Origin: Balaenoptera acutorostrata
Lineage: Eukaryota; Chordata; Mammalia; Artiodactyla; Balaenopteridae
Length of the DNA stretch: 64,000 bases
Direction: 5' to 3'
NCBI RefSeq assembly: GCF_949987535.1
Contig: NC_080064.1
Coordinates: 126,446,708 to 126,510,707, forward strand
Under the pieces are notes generated by a model. That model worked only from the letters and a program-made list of their open reading frames with translations. It did not search any database and was not told where the DNA came from. How positions within the stretch are numbered: the stretch's first letter is position 1; each line of letters begins with the position of its first letter. This document shows positions 52,598 through 64,000 of the stretch, in pieces. The translations under genes were made by a program, and so were the position numbers.

Positions 52598-53277
52598 CTA
52601 TTGTTGCTTAATAGTCACAAGGACTGCAGGGCACTAAATGACACCTGCCTTCAAAAAAGGCCCTGGGGTAGGGAATAGGCAAGAAAATTCAACACATGAG
52701 AAATTTTTCAGGAAGTCAATATGAAGAGGGAAGTTGTACTCACTCTTTAACAAAAAAAGGAAAAGAAGAAAAAGGGGATGCCTAAAGCTCAGTGTAAGGA
52801 ATTATTAGCCACATGCCTATCCAACCTCCAAAAAGGTTTCAGCTCACACAGGTCAAATGGCCATCAGCAAAAAGTCCACAAACTATAAATGCAGAAGGGG
52901 TTTTAGAGAACTCTGTACCTCCTAGCTCTGGTGGGATCTAAAGTGGTAACAGCACTAACAAAAACGGAATGGAGCTGCTTTACAAGGTAAAAACTGAGCT
53001 ACCATATGATGCAACAGGGCACCTTTTGAGCCTATTAACTAAGACCACCAGAATCGGAAAGACAGAGGCAGGCAAATGTGCACTGCAGCAATATTGAAAT
53101 AGCCAAGACATGGAAGCAAAAAAAAGGTCCATAAACAGATGAATGGACAAAGACGAAGTGGTATACGTACCAAATGGAATAGAAGCCTCGGGAACAAAAT
53201 GAACAATGCCGTTTTCAGGACTACAGTTGAGCCTAGAAATAATCATATAAGGTTAAGTAAGTCAAAAGGGTATGACA

Positions 53278-53583
53278 GGGGCTTCCCTGGTGGCGCAGTG
53301 ATAGAGAATCTGCCTGCTAATGCAGGGGACGCGGGTTCGAGCCCTGGTCTGGGAGGATCCCACGTGCCACAGAGCAACTGGGACCGTGAGCCACAACTGC
53401 TGAGCCTGCGCATCTGGAGCCTGTGCCCCGCAACGGAAGGGGCCACGATAGTGAGAGGCCCGCGCACCGCAATGAAGAGTGGCCCCCGCTTGCCGCAACT
53501 AGAGAAAGCCCTCGCACGAAACGAAGACCCAACACAGCTAAATAAATAGATAAATAAATAAATAAAGTAGCTATTAATTAAAA
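53278..53583 (+). mobile_element. CHR-type SINE, unit 12 copy
   Basis: 5291 bp after the previous copy because a SINE-less hybrid monomer (51353-52597) is added. The A-run is one base shorter. Confidence 0.87.
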
Positions 53584-56500
53584 AAAAGGGTATGACAAAT
53601 ATCCTATGATATCATTTATACATGTTATCCTAAGATTGCTACCAATGAACATATTTCCACAAAAAAAGACACTCACAGACTTATCAAATAAACTAATGGT
53701 TAGCCAAAATGAAAGGTGGGAGGATGGGTAAATTAGGACTATGGTGTTTACATACATATACTAATGTATGTTAAATGTATATAAACATATAACAGAAAAA
53801 CTATATGAATTATATAATCACCAATACCTTTAAAATATATATTGTGTAATCACATACATGCTAACAGGATCCGAAGATGAACAGACATATGTATGAATCA
53901 TTGAGCAGATTCTGTACAGCCAGACAATCAAAACACTCTAATCAAATTTACTCCGATAAGAAATAGAAATTAAATTGAAAAAACAAACAGAAGTAAGGAG
54001 ACATGAAGTTCTGGGGGCTTGTCCCAGCACATTCCACTCTAGTTTACAACCTCGGAACACTACCTCCAGGAAGACTCTGTTGCCCTAGTAACAAGAGTTG
54101 AGAACGTAATAATGCTGCCGCCTTGTGGCTGTTTCCCACAACAGCAGCTTTATACCCAGTGCCAATTGTTGCTTAATAGTCACAAGGACTGCAGGGCTCT
54201 AAATGACACCTGCCCTCAAAAAATGCCCTGCGGTAGGGAATAGGCAAGAAAATTCAAGACATGAGAAAATTTTCAAGAAGTCAATAAGAGGAAGGAAGTT
54301 GTACTCACGCTTTAAAAAAAAGGAAAAGAAAAAAAAGGACATGCCTAAAGCTCAGTATAAGGAATTATTAGCCATAGGCAAATTCAAATTCAAAAAGGTT
54401 TCAGCTCACACCAGTCATGACCATCAGCAAAAAGTCTACAAACTATAAATGCTGAAGGGGTTTTAGAGAACTGTGTACCTTCTAGCTGCTGGTGGGATGT
54501 AAAGTGGTAACAGCACTAACGCAAACTGAATCGAGCTGCTTTACAAGGTAAAACCTGAGCTACCATATGATGCGGCAGGGCACCTTTTGGGCCTATAACC
54601 TAAGACCACCAGAATCGGAAAGACAGAGGCAGGCAAATGTGCACTGCAGCAATATTGAAATAGCCAAGAAATGGAAGCAAAAAAAGATCCATAAACAGAT
54701 GAATGGACAAAAAGAAGAGGTATATGGACAGCATGGAATAGTAGCCTCGGAAAAAAAATAAACAATGCCGTGTTCAGGACTACAGTTGAGCCTAGAAATA
54801 ATCATATAAGGTTAAGTAAGTCAAAAAGGTATGACAAATATCCTATGATATCATTTATACATGTTATCCTAAGATTGCTACCAATGAACATATTTCCACA
54901 AAAAAAGACACTCACAGACTTATCAAATAAACTAATTGTTAGCCGAAATGAAAGGTGGGAGGATGGGTAAATTAGGACTATGGGGTTAACATACATATAG
55001 TAATGTTTGTTAAATGTATATAAACAAAAAACATACAAACTATATAAATTATATAATCACAATACCTTTAAAATATACATTCTGTAATTCCATACATGCT
55101 AACATGATCCGAAGAGGAACAGACATATGTGTGAATCATTGAGTAGATTCTGTACAGCCAGACAATCAAAACACTCTAATCAAATTTACTCCGATAAGAA
55201 ATAGAAATTAAATTTAAAAAACAAACATAAGTAAGGAGACATAAAGTTCTGGGGGCTTGTCCCAGCACATTCCACTCTAGTTTACAACCTCGGAACACTA
55301 CCTCCAGGAAGACTCTGTTGCCCTAGTAACAAGAATTGAGAATGTAATAATGCTGCTGCCTTGTGGCTGTTTCCCACAACAGCAGCTTTAAACACACTGC
55401 TAATGGTTGCTTCATAGTCACAAGGATTGCAGGGCTCTAAATGACACCTGCCCTCAAGAAATGCCCTGGAGTGGGGAATAGGCAAGAAAATTCAACACAT
55501 GAGAAATTTTTCAAGAAGTCAATATGAAGAGGGAAGTTGTACTCACTCTTTATCAAAAAAAGGAAAAGAAAAAAAAGGACATGCTTAAAGCTCAGTATAA
55601 GGAATTATTAGCCACATGCAAATTCAAATTCAAAAAGGTTTCAGCTCACACCAGTCATGACCATCAGCAAAAAGACTACAAACTATAAATGCTTAAGGGG
55701 TTTGAGAAAAATGTGTACCTTCTAGCTGCTCGTGGGATGTAAAGTGGTAACAGCACTAACGAAAACTGAATGGAGCTGCTACAAAGGTAAAAATTGAGCT
55801 ACCATATGATGCGGCAGGGCACCTTTTGGGCCTATAACCTAAGACCACCAGAATCGGAAAGACAGAGGCAGGCAAATGTGAACTGCAACAACATTGATAT
55901 AGCCAAGACATGGAAGCAAAAAAAAGGTCCATAAACAGATGAATGGACAAAGACGAAGTGGTATATGTACCAAATGGAATAGAAGCCTCGGGAACAAAAT
56001 GAACAATGCCGTTTTCAGGACTACAGTTGAGCCTAGAAATAATCATATAAGGTTAAGTAAGTCAAAAGGGTATGACAAATATCCTATGATATCATTTATA
56101 CATGTTATCCTAAGATTGCTACCAATGAACATATTTCCACAAAAAAAGACACTCACAGACTTATCAAATAAACTAATGGTTAGCCAAAATGAAAGGTGGG
56201 AGGATGGGTAAATTAGGACTATGGCGTTTACATACATATACTAATGTATGTTAAATGTATGTAAACATATAACAGATAAACTATATGAATTATATAATCA
56301 CCAATACCTTTAAAATATATATTGTGTAATCACATACATGCTAACAGGATCCGAAGATGAACAGACATATGTATGAATCATTGAGCAGATTCTGTACAGC
56401 CAGACAATGAAAACACTCTAATCAAATTTACTCCGATAAGAAATAGAAATTAAATTTAAAAAACAAACAGAAGTAAGGAGACATAAACTTCTCGGGGCTT

Positions 56501-56642
56501 CTCCCAGCACATTCCACTCTAACTCACAACCTCGGAACACTACCTAGAGGAAGACTCTGTTGCCCTAGTAACAAGAGTTGAGAACGTAATAATGCTGCCG
56601 CCTTGTGGCTGTTTCCCACAACAGCAGCTTTATACCCAGTGC

Positions 56643-57886
56643 CTATTGTTGCTTAATAGTCACAAGGACTGCAGGGCACTAAATGACACCTGCCTTCAAA
56701 AAAGGCCCTGGGGTAGGGAATAGGCAAGAAAATTCAACACATGAGAAATTTTTCAGGAAGTCAATATGAAGAGGGAAGTTGTACTCACTCTTTAACAAAA
56801 AAAGGAAAAGAAGAAAAAGGGGATGCCTAAAGCTCAGTGTAAGGAATTATTAGCCACATGCCTATCCAACCTCCAAAAAGGTTTCAGCTCACACAGGTCA
56901 AATGGCCATCAGCAAAAAGTCCACAAACTATAAATGCAGAAGGGGTTTTAGAGAACTCTGTACCTCCTAGCTCTGGTGGGATCTAAAGTGGTAACAGCAC
57001 TAACAAAAACGGAATGGAGCTGCTTTACAAGGTAAAAACTGAGCTACCATATGATGCGACAGGGCACCTTTTGAGCCTATTAACTAAGACCACCAGAATC
57101 GGAAAGACAGAGGCAGGCAAATGTGCACTGCAGCAATATTGAAATAGCCAAGACATGGAAGCAAAAAAAAGGTCCATAAACAGATGAATGGACAAAGACG
57201 AAGTGGTATACGTACCGAATGGAATAGAAGCCTCGGGAACAAAATGAACAATGCCGTTTTCAGGACTACAGTTGAGCCTAGAAATAATCATATAAGGTTA
57301 AGTAAGTCAAAAGGGTATGACAAATATCCTATGATATCATTTATACATGTTATCCTAAGATTGCTACCAATGAACATATTTCCACAAAAAAAGACACTCA
57401 CAGACTTATCAAATAAACTAATGGTTAGCCAAAATGAAAGGTGGGAGGATGGGTAAATTAGACTATGGCGTTTACATACATATACTAATGTATGTTAAAT
57501 GTATGTAAACATATAACAGATAAACTATATGAATTATATAATCACCAATACCTTTAAAATATATATTGTGTAATCACATACATCCTAAGAGGATCCGAAG
57601 ATGAACAGACATATGTATGAATCATTGAGCAGATTCTGTACAGCCAGACAATGAAAACACTCTAATCAAATTTACTCCGATAAGAAATAGAAATTAAATT
57701 TAAAAAACAAACAGAAGTAAGGAGACATAAACTTCTCGGGGCTTCTCCCAGCACATTCCACTCTAACTCACAACCTCGGAACACTACCTAGAGGAAGACT
57801 CTGTTGCCCTAGTAACAAGAGTTGAGAACGTAATAATGCTGCCGCCTTGTGGCTGTTTCCCACAACAGCAGCTTTATACCCAGTGC
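56643..57886 (+). repeat. Hybrid monomer Y, second copy
   Basis: Same B-then-A structure and no SINE. Its A-type half has caaaatgaaag, matching the A monomer just before it (55401) and not the first Y copy. One G is missing near 57461. Confidence 0.9.
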
Positions 57887-58566
57887 CTATTGTTGCTTAA
57901 TAGTCACAAGGACTGCAGGGCACTAAATGACACCTGCCTTCAAAAAAGGCCCTGGGGTAGGGAATAGGCAAGAAAATTCAACACATGAGAAATTTTTCAG
58001 GAAGTCAATATGAAGAGGGAAGTTGTACTCACTCTTTAACAAAAAAAGGAAAAGAAGAAAAAGGGGATGCCTAAAGCTCAGTGTAAGGAATTATTAGCCA
58101 CATGCCTATCCAACCTCCAAAAAGGTTTCAGCTCACACAGGTCAAATGGCCATCAGCAAAAAGTCCACAAACTATAAATGCAGAAGGGGTTTTAGAGAAC
58201 TCTGTACCTCCTAGCTCTGGTGGGATCTAAAGTGGTAACAGCACTAACAAAAACGGAATGGAGCTGCTTTACAAGGTAAAAACTGAGCTACCATATGATG
58301 CGACAGGGCACCTTTTGAGCCTATTAACTAAGACCACCAGAATCGGAAAGACAGAGGCAGGCAAATGTGCACTGCAGCAATATTGAAATAGCCAAGACAT
58401 GGAAGCAAAAAAAAGGTCCATAAACAGATGAATGGACAAAGACGAAGTGGTATACGTACCAAATGGAATAGAAGCCTCGGGAACAAAATGAACAATGCCG
58501 TTTTCAGGACTACAGTTGAGCCTAGAAATAATCATATAAGGTTAAGTAAGTCAAAAGGGTATGACA

Positions 58567-58873
58567 GGGGCTTCCCTGGTGGCGCAGTGATAGAGAATCT
58601 GCCTGCTAATGCAGGGGACGCGGGTTCGAGCCCTGGTCTGGGAGGATCCCACGTGCCACAGAGCAACTGGGACCGTGAGCCACAACTGCTGAGCCTGCGC
58701 ATCTGGAGCCTGTGCCCCGCAACGGAAGGGGCCACGATAGTGAGAGGCCCGCGCACCGCAATGAAGAGTGGCCCCCGCTTGCCGCAACTAGAGAAAGCCC
58801 TCGCACGAAACGAAGACCCAACACAGCTAAATAAATAGATAAATAAATAAATAAAGTAGCTATTAATTAAAAA
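58567..58873 (+). mobile_element. CHR-type SINE, unit 13 copy
   Basis: 5289 bp after the previous copy, again because of an extra SINE-less monomer (56643-57886). Confidence 0.87.
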
Positions 58874-60690
58874 AAAAGGGTATGACAAATATCCTATGAT
58901 ATCATTTATACATGTTATCCTAAGATTGCTACCAATGAACATATTTCCACAAAAAAAGACACTCACAGACTTATCAAATAAACTAATGGTTAGCCAAAAT
59001 GAAAGGTGGGAGGATGGGTAAATTAGGACTATGGTGTTTACATACATATACTAATGTATGTTAAATGTATATAAACATATAACAGAAAAACTATATGAAT
59101 TATATAATCACCAATACCTTTAAAATATATATTGTGTAATCACATACATGCTAACAGGATCCGAAGATGAACAGACATATGTATGAATCATTGAGCAGAT
59201 TCTGTACAGCCAGACAATCAAAACACTCTAATCAAATTTACTCCGATAAGAAATAGAAATTAAATTGAAAAAACAAACAGAAGTAAGGAGACATGAAGTT
59301 CTGGGGGCTTGTCCCAGCACATTCCACTCTAGTTTACAACCTCGGAACACTACCTCCAGGAAGACTCTGTTGCCCTAGTAACAAGAGTTGAGAACGTAAT
59401 AATGCTGCCGCCTTGTGGCTGTTTCCCACAACAGCAGCTTTATACCCAGTGCCAATTGTTGCTTAATAGTCACAAGGACTGCAGGGCTCTAAATGACACC
59501 TGCCCTCAAAAAATGCCCTGCGGTAGGGAATAGGCAAGAAAATTCAAGACATGAGAAAATTTTCAAGAAGTCAATAAGAGGAAGGAAGTTGTACTCACGC
59601 TTTAAAAAAAAGGAAAAGAAAAAAAAGGACATGCCTAAAGCTCAGTATAAGGAATTATTAGCCATAGGCAAATTCAAATTCAAAAAGGTTTCAGCTCACA
59701 CCAGTCATGACCATCAGCAAAAAGTCTACAAACTATAAATGCTGAAGGGGTTTTAGAGAACTGTGTACCTTCTAGCTGCTGGTGGGATGTAAAGTGGTAA
59801 CAGCACTAACGCAAACTGAATCGAGCTGCTTTACAAGGTAAAACCTGAGCTACCATATGATGCGGCAGGGCACCTTTTGGGCCTATAACCTAAGACCACC
59901 AGAATCGGAAAGACAGAGGCAGGCAAATGTGCACTGCAGCAATATTGAAATAGCCAAGAAATGGAAGCAAAAAAAGATCCATAAACAGATGAATGGACAA
60001 AAAGAAGAGGTATATGGACAGCATGGAATAGTAGCCTCGGAAAAAAAATAAACAATGCCGTGTTCAGGACTACAGTTGAGCCTAGAAATAATCATATAAG
60101 GTTAAGTAAGTCAAAAAGGTTTGACAAATATCCTATGATATCATTTATACATGTTATCCTAAGATTGCTACCAATGAACATATTTCCACAAAAAAAGACA
60201 CTCACAGACTTATCAAATAAACTAATTGTTAGCCAAAATGAAAGGTGGGAGGATGGGTAAATTAGGACTATGGGGTTAACATACATATAGTAATGTTTGT
60301 TAAATGTATATAAACAAAAAACATACAAACTATATAAATTATATAATCACAATACCTTTAAAATATACATTCTGTAATTCCATACATGCTAACATGATCC
60401 GAAGAGGAACAGACATATGTGTGAATCATTGAGTAGATTCTGTACAGCCAGACAATCAAAACACTCTAATCAAATTTACTCCGATAAGAAATAGAAATTA
60501 AATTTAAAAAACAAACATAAGTAAGGAGACATAAAGTTCTGGGGGCTTGTCCCAGCACATTCCACTCTAGTTTACAACCTCGGAACACTACCTCCAGGAA
60601 GACTCTGTTGCCCTAGTAACAAGAATTGAGAATGTAATAATGCTGCTGCCTTGTGGCTGTTTCCCACAACAGCAGCTTTAAACACACTGC

Positions 60691-63600
60691 TAATGGTTGC
60701 TTCATAGTCACAAGGATTGCAGGGCTCTAAATGACACCTGCCCTCAAGAAATGCCCTGGAGTGGGGAATAGGCAAGAAAATTCAACACATGAGAAATTTT
60801 TCAAGAAGTCAATATGAAGAGGGAAGTTGTACTCACTCTTTATCAAAAAAAGGAAAAGAAAAAAAAGGACATGCTTAAAGCTCAGTATAAGGAATTATTA
60901 GCCACATGCAAATTCAAATTCAAAAAGGTTTCAGCTCACACCAGTCATGACCATCAGCAAAAAGACTACAAACTATAAATGCTTAAGGGGTTTGAGAAAA
61001 ATGTGTACCTTCTAGCTGCTCGTGGGATGTAAAGTGGTAACAGCACTAACGAAAACTGAATGGAGCTGCTACAAAGGTAAAAATTGAGCTACCATATGAT
61101 GCGGCAGGGCACCTTTTGGGCCTATAACCTAAGACCACCAGAATCGGAAAGACAGAGGCAGGCAAATGTGCACTGCAACAACATTGATATAGCCAAGACA
61201 TGGAAGCAAAAAAAAGGTCCATAAACAGATGAATGGACAAAGACGAAGTGGTATACGTACCGAATGGAATAGAAGCCTCGGGAACAAAATGAACAATGCC
61301 GTTTTCAGGACTACAGTTGAGCCTAGAAATAATCATATAAGGTTAAGTAAGTCAAAAGGGTATGACAAATATCCTATGATATCATTTATACATGTTATCC
61401 TAAGATTGCTACCAATGAACATATTTCCACAAAAAAAGACACTCACAGACTTATCAAATAAACTAATGGTTAGCCAAACTGAAAGGTGGGAGGATGGGTA
61501 AATTAGGACTATGGCGTTTACATACATATACTAATGTATGTTAAATGTATGTAAACATATAACAGATAAACTATATGAATTATATAATCACCAATACCTT
61601 TAAAATATATATTGTGTAATCACATACATGCTAACAGGATCCGAAGATGAACAGACATATGTATGAATCATTGAGCAGATTCTGTACAGCCAGACAATGA
61701 AAACACTCTAATCAAATTTACTCCGATAAGAAATAGAAATTAAATTTAAAAAACAAACAGAAGTAAGGAGACATAAACTTCTCGGGGCTTCTCCCAGCAC
61801 ATTCCACTCTAACTCACAACCTCGGAACACTACCTAGAGGAAGACTCTGTTGCCCTAGTAACAAGAGTTGAGAACGTAATAATGCTGCCGCCTTGTGGCT
61901 GTTTCCCACAACAGCAGCTTTATACCCAGTGCCTATTGTTGCTTAATAGTCACAAGGACTGCAGGGCACTAAATGACACCTGCCTTCAAAAAAGGCCCTG
62001 GGGTAGGGAATAGGCAAGAAAATTCAACACATGAGAAATTTTTCAGGAAGTCAATATGAAGAGGGAAGTTGTACTCACTCTTTAACAAAAAAAGGAAAAG
62101 AAGAAAAAGGGGATGCCTAAAGCTCAGTGTAAGGAATTATTAGCCACATGCCTATCCAACCTCCAAAAAGGTTTCAGCTCACACAGGTCAAATGGCCATC
62201 AGCAAAAAGTCCACAAACTATAAATGCAGAAGGGGTTTTAGAGAACTCTGTACCTCCTAGCTCTGGTGGGATCTAAAGTGGTAACAGCACTAACAAAAAC
62301 GGAATGGAGCTGCTTTACAAGGTAAAAACTGAGCTACCATATGATGCGACAGGGCACCTTTTGAGCCTATTAACTAAGACCACCAGAATCGGAAAGACAG
62401 AGGCAGGCAAATGTGCACTGCAGCAATATTGAAATAGCCAAGACATGGAAGCAAAAAAAAGGTCCATAAACAGATGAATGGACAAAGACGAAGTGGTATA
62501 CGTACCAAATGGAATAGAAGCCTCGGGAACAAAATGAACAATGCCGTTTTCAGGACTACAGTTGAGCCTAGAAATAATCATATAAGGTTAAGTAAGTCAA
62601 AAGGGTATGACAGGGGCTTCCCTGGTGGCGCAGTGATAGAGAATCTGCCTGCTAATGCAGGGGACGCGGGTTCGAGCCCTGGTCTGGGAGGATCCCACGT
62701 GCCACAGAGCAACTGGGACCCTGAGCCACAACTGCTGAGCCTGCGCATCTGGAGCCTGTGCCCCGCAACGGAAGGGGCCACGATAGTGAGAGGCCCGCGC
62801 ACCGCAATGAAGAGTGGCCCCCGCTTGCCGCAACTAGAGAAAGCCCTCGCACGAAACGAAGACCCAACACAGCTAAATAAATAGATAAATAAATAAATAA
62901 AGTAGCTATTAATTAAAAAAAAAGGGTATGACAAATATCCTATGATATCATTTATACATGTTATCCTAAGATTGCTACCAATGAACATATTTCCACAAAA
63001 AAAGACACTCACAGACTTATCAAATAAACTAATGGTTAGCCAAAATGAAAGGTGGGAGGATGGGTAAATTAGGACTATGGTGTTTACATACATATACTAA
63101 TGTATGTTAAATGTATATAAACATATAACAGAAAAACTATATGAATTATATAATCACCAATACCTTTAAAATATATATTGTGTAATCACATACATGCTAA
63201 CAGGATCCGAAGATGAACAGACATATGTATGAATCATTGAGCAGATTCTGTACAGCCAGACAATCAAAACACTCTAATCAAATTTACTCCGATAAGAAAT
63301 AGAAATTAAATTGAAAAAACAAACAGAAGTAAGGAGACATGAAGTTCTGGGGGCTTGTCCCAGCACATTCCACTCTAGTTTACAACCTCGGAACACTACC
63401 TCCAGGAAGACTCTGTTGCCCTAGTAACAAGAGTTGAGAACGTAATAATGCTGCCGCCTTGTGGCTGTTTCCCACAACAGCAGCTTTATACCCAGTGCCA
63501 ATTGTTGCTTAATAGTCACAAGGACTGCAGGGCTCTAAATGACACCTGCCCTCAAAAAATGCCCTGCGGTAGGGAATAGGCAAGAAAATTCAAGACATGA

Positions 63601-64000
63601 GAAAATTTTCAAGAAGTCAATAAGAGGAAGGAAGTTGTACTCACGCTTTAAAAAAAAGGAAAAGAAAAAAAAGGACATGCCTAAAGCTCAGTATAAGGAA
63701 TTATTAGCCATAGGCAAATTCAAATTCAAAAAGGTTTCAGCTCACACCAGTCATGACCATCAGCAAAAAGTCTACAAACTATAAATGCTGAAGGGGTTTT
63801 AGAGAACTGTGTACCTTCTAGCTGCTGGTGGGATGTAAAGTGGTAACAGCACTAACGCAAACTGAATCGAGCTGCTTTACAAGGTAAAACCTGAGCTACC
63901 ATATGATGCGGCAGGGCACCTTTTGGGCCTATAACCTAAGACCACCAGAATCGGAAAGACAGAGGCAGGCAAATGTGCACTGCAGCAATATTGAAATAGC
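60691..64000 (+). repeat. HOR unit 14, A-B and start of C, cut by window end
   Basis: Monomer A is 60691-61932, B is 61933-63498 and C begins at 63499 and is cut after 502 bp. A has gtgcactgcaac near 61168, mixing a B/C-type base into an otherwise A-type stretch, and accgaatgg near 61258. The SINE has gaccctgag near 62717 instead of gaccgtgag. Confidence 0.95.
62613..62919 (+). mobile_element. CHR-type SINE, unit 14 copy
   Basis: Same insertion point. Own change: gaccctgag near 62717. Confidence 0.87.

Larger units (their letters stand above)
50111..55400 (+). repeat. Expanded unit 12, four monomers A-Y-B-C
   Basis: Monomers are A 50111-51352, Y 51353-52597, B 52598-54162 and C 54163-55400. 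Y is an extra monomer that begins as type B, ends as type A and lacks the SINE, making the unit 5290 bp. Private changes are gaggaaag near 50240 and taagtcag near 50765 in A, and CpG to CpA at 53012-53013 in B. The SINE tail A-run is one base short. Confidence 0.94.
55401..60690 (+). repeat. Expanded unit 13, four monomers A-Y-B-C
   Basis: Monomers are A 55401-56642, Y 56643-57886, B 57887-59452 and C 59453-60690. The layout repeats unit 12. A has a CpG-to-TpG change at 55966-55967. Y has lost one G near 57461, has accgaatgg near 57215 (shared with A of unit 14) and reads catcctaagagg near 57581. C has aggtttgac near 60117. Confidence 0.94.
1..64000 (+). repeat. Tandem satellite array, 4046-bp higher-order repeat (A-B-C)
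   Basis: The whole window is tandem repetition with no unique DNA at either end, so the array extends beyond both sides. The basic monomer is about 1.24 kb: roughly 890 bp of LINE-1 3' end plus roughly 350 bp of unrecognised sequence. Three monomer types (A 1242 bp, B 1566 bp with a SINE, C 1238 bp) form a 4046-bp unit. Landmarks recur at exactly 4046 bp in most places (for example positions 1, 4047 and 8093), with departures of one or two bases from A-run length changes and larger departures from loss or gain of a single monomer. Copies of the same type are nearly identical, whereas types differ at many fixed positions. I place the phase at position 1 for convenience; the true repeat has no natural start. 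Such long satellites in mammals are usually heterochromatic (centromeric, interstitial or sex-chromosomal), but the sequence does not say which. Confidence 0.97.

Noticed and set aside
1..64000. CRISPR array or bacterial repeat
   Set aside because: Repeats are over 1 kb and contiguous, without spacers, and contain mammalian L1 and SINE sequence.
1..64000. The common cetacean satellite
   Set aside because: From memory that satellite has a unit of about 1.6-1.8 kb, unlike the 1.24-kb monomer and 4046-bp HOR here, and I do not recall an L1 3' end in it. A direct alignment would settle this.

Overview
The window is one continuous tandem array from end to end. I see no protein-coding gene, rRNA, tRNA gene, CRISPR array or unique single-copy sequence. 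It looks like nuclear DNA of a cetartiodactyl mammal, most likely a whale or dolphin. The reason is a tRNA-derived SINE of the CHR type (tRNA-Glu related, known from cetaceans, hippos and ruminants), repeated 16 times, whose long tRNA-unrelated body and 3' end read like the CHR-2 elements common in cetaceans. The assignment is from recognition, not from a database search.

The basic monomer is about 1.24 kb and has two parts. About 890 bp is the sense-strand 3' end of a LINE-1: the decayed last part of ORF2, the 3' UTR and a short A-rich tail. The other ~350 bp is non-L1 sequence that I do not recognise; it looks like the original genomic flank of the L1 copy. Three diverged monomer types alternate: A (1242 bp), B (1566 bp, which carries the 307-bp SINE flanked by a 14-bp target-site duplication) and C (1238 bp). 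A+B+C make a 4046-bp higher-order repeat (HOR). HOR copies are nearly identical to each other, while A, B and C differ visibly, as in centromeric-type satellites.

Layout, 48 monomers (the last one cut by the window edge): three ABC units (1-12137); two five-monomer units A-B-X-B-C, where X is a C/A mosaic monomer and one monomer is missing (12138-18985 and 18986-25834); six regular ABC units (25835-50110); two four-monomer units A-Y-B-C, where Y is a B/A hybrid without the SINE (50111-55400 and 55401-60690); one ABC unit running off the end (60691-64000). Shared private variants show larger duplications on top of the HOR: a 6849-bp block (14945-21793 copied as 21794-28642) and an 8092-bp block (24597-32688 copied as 32689-40780).

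The most interesting functional hint is in the non-L1 part. Every complete monomer has a perfect 14-bp RFX-type X-box, and 36 bp downstream a CTCF-like motif on the minus strand. So each HOR presents three regularly spaced candidate binding sites for each factor. Whether they are bound is unknown. The open reading frames in the array are by-products of repetition and show no sign of coding; the stretches that resemble protein are frameshifted L1 ORF2 remnants.
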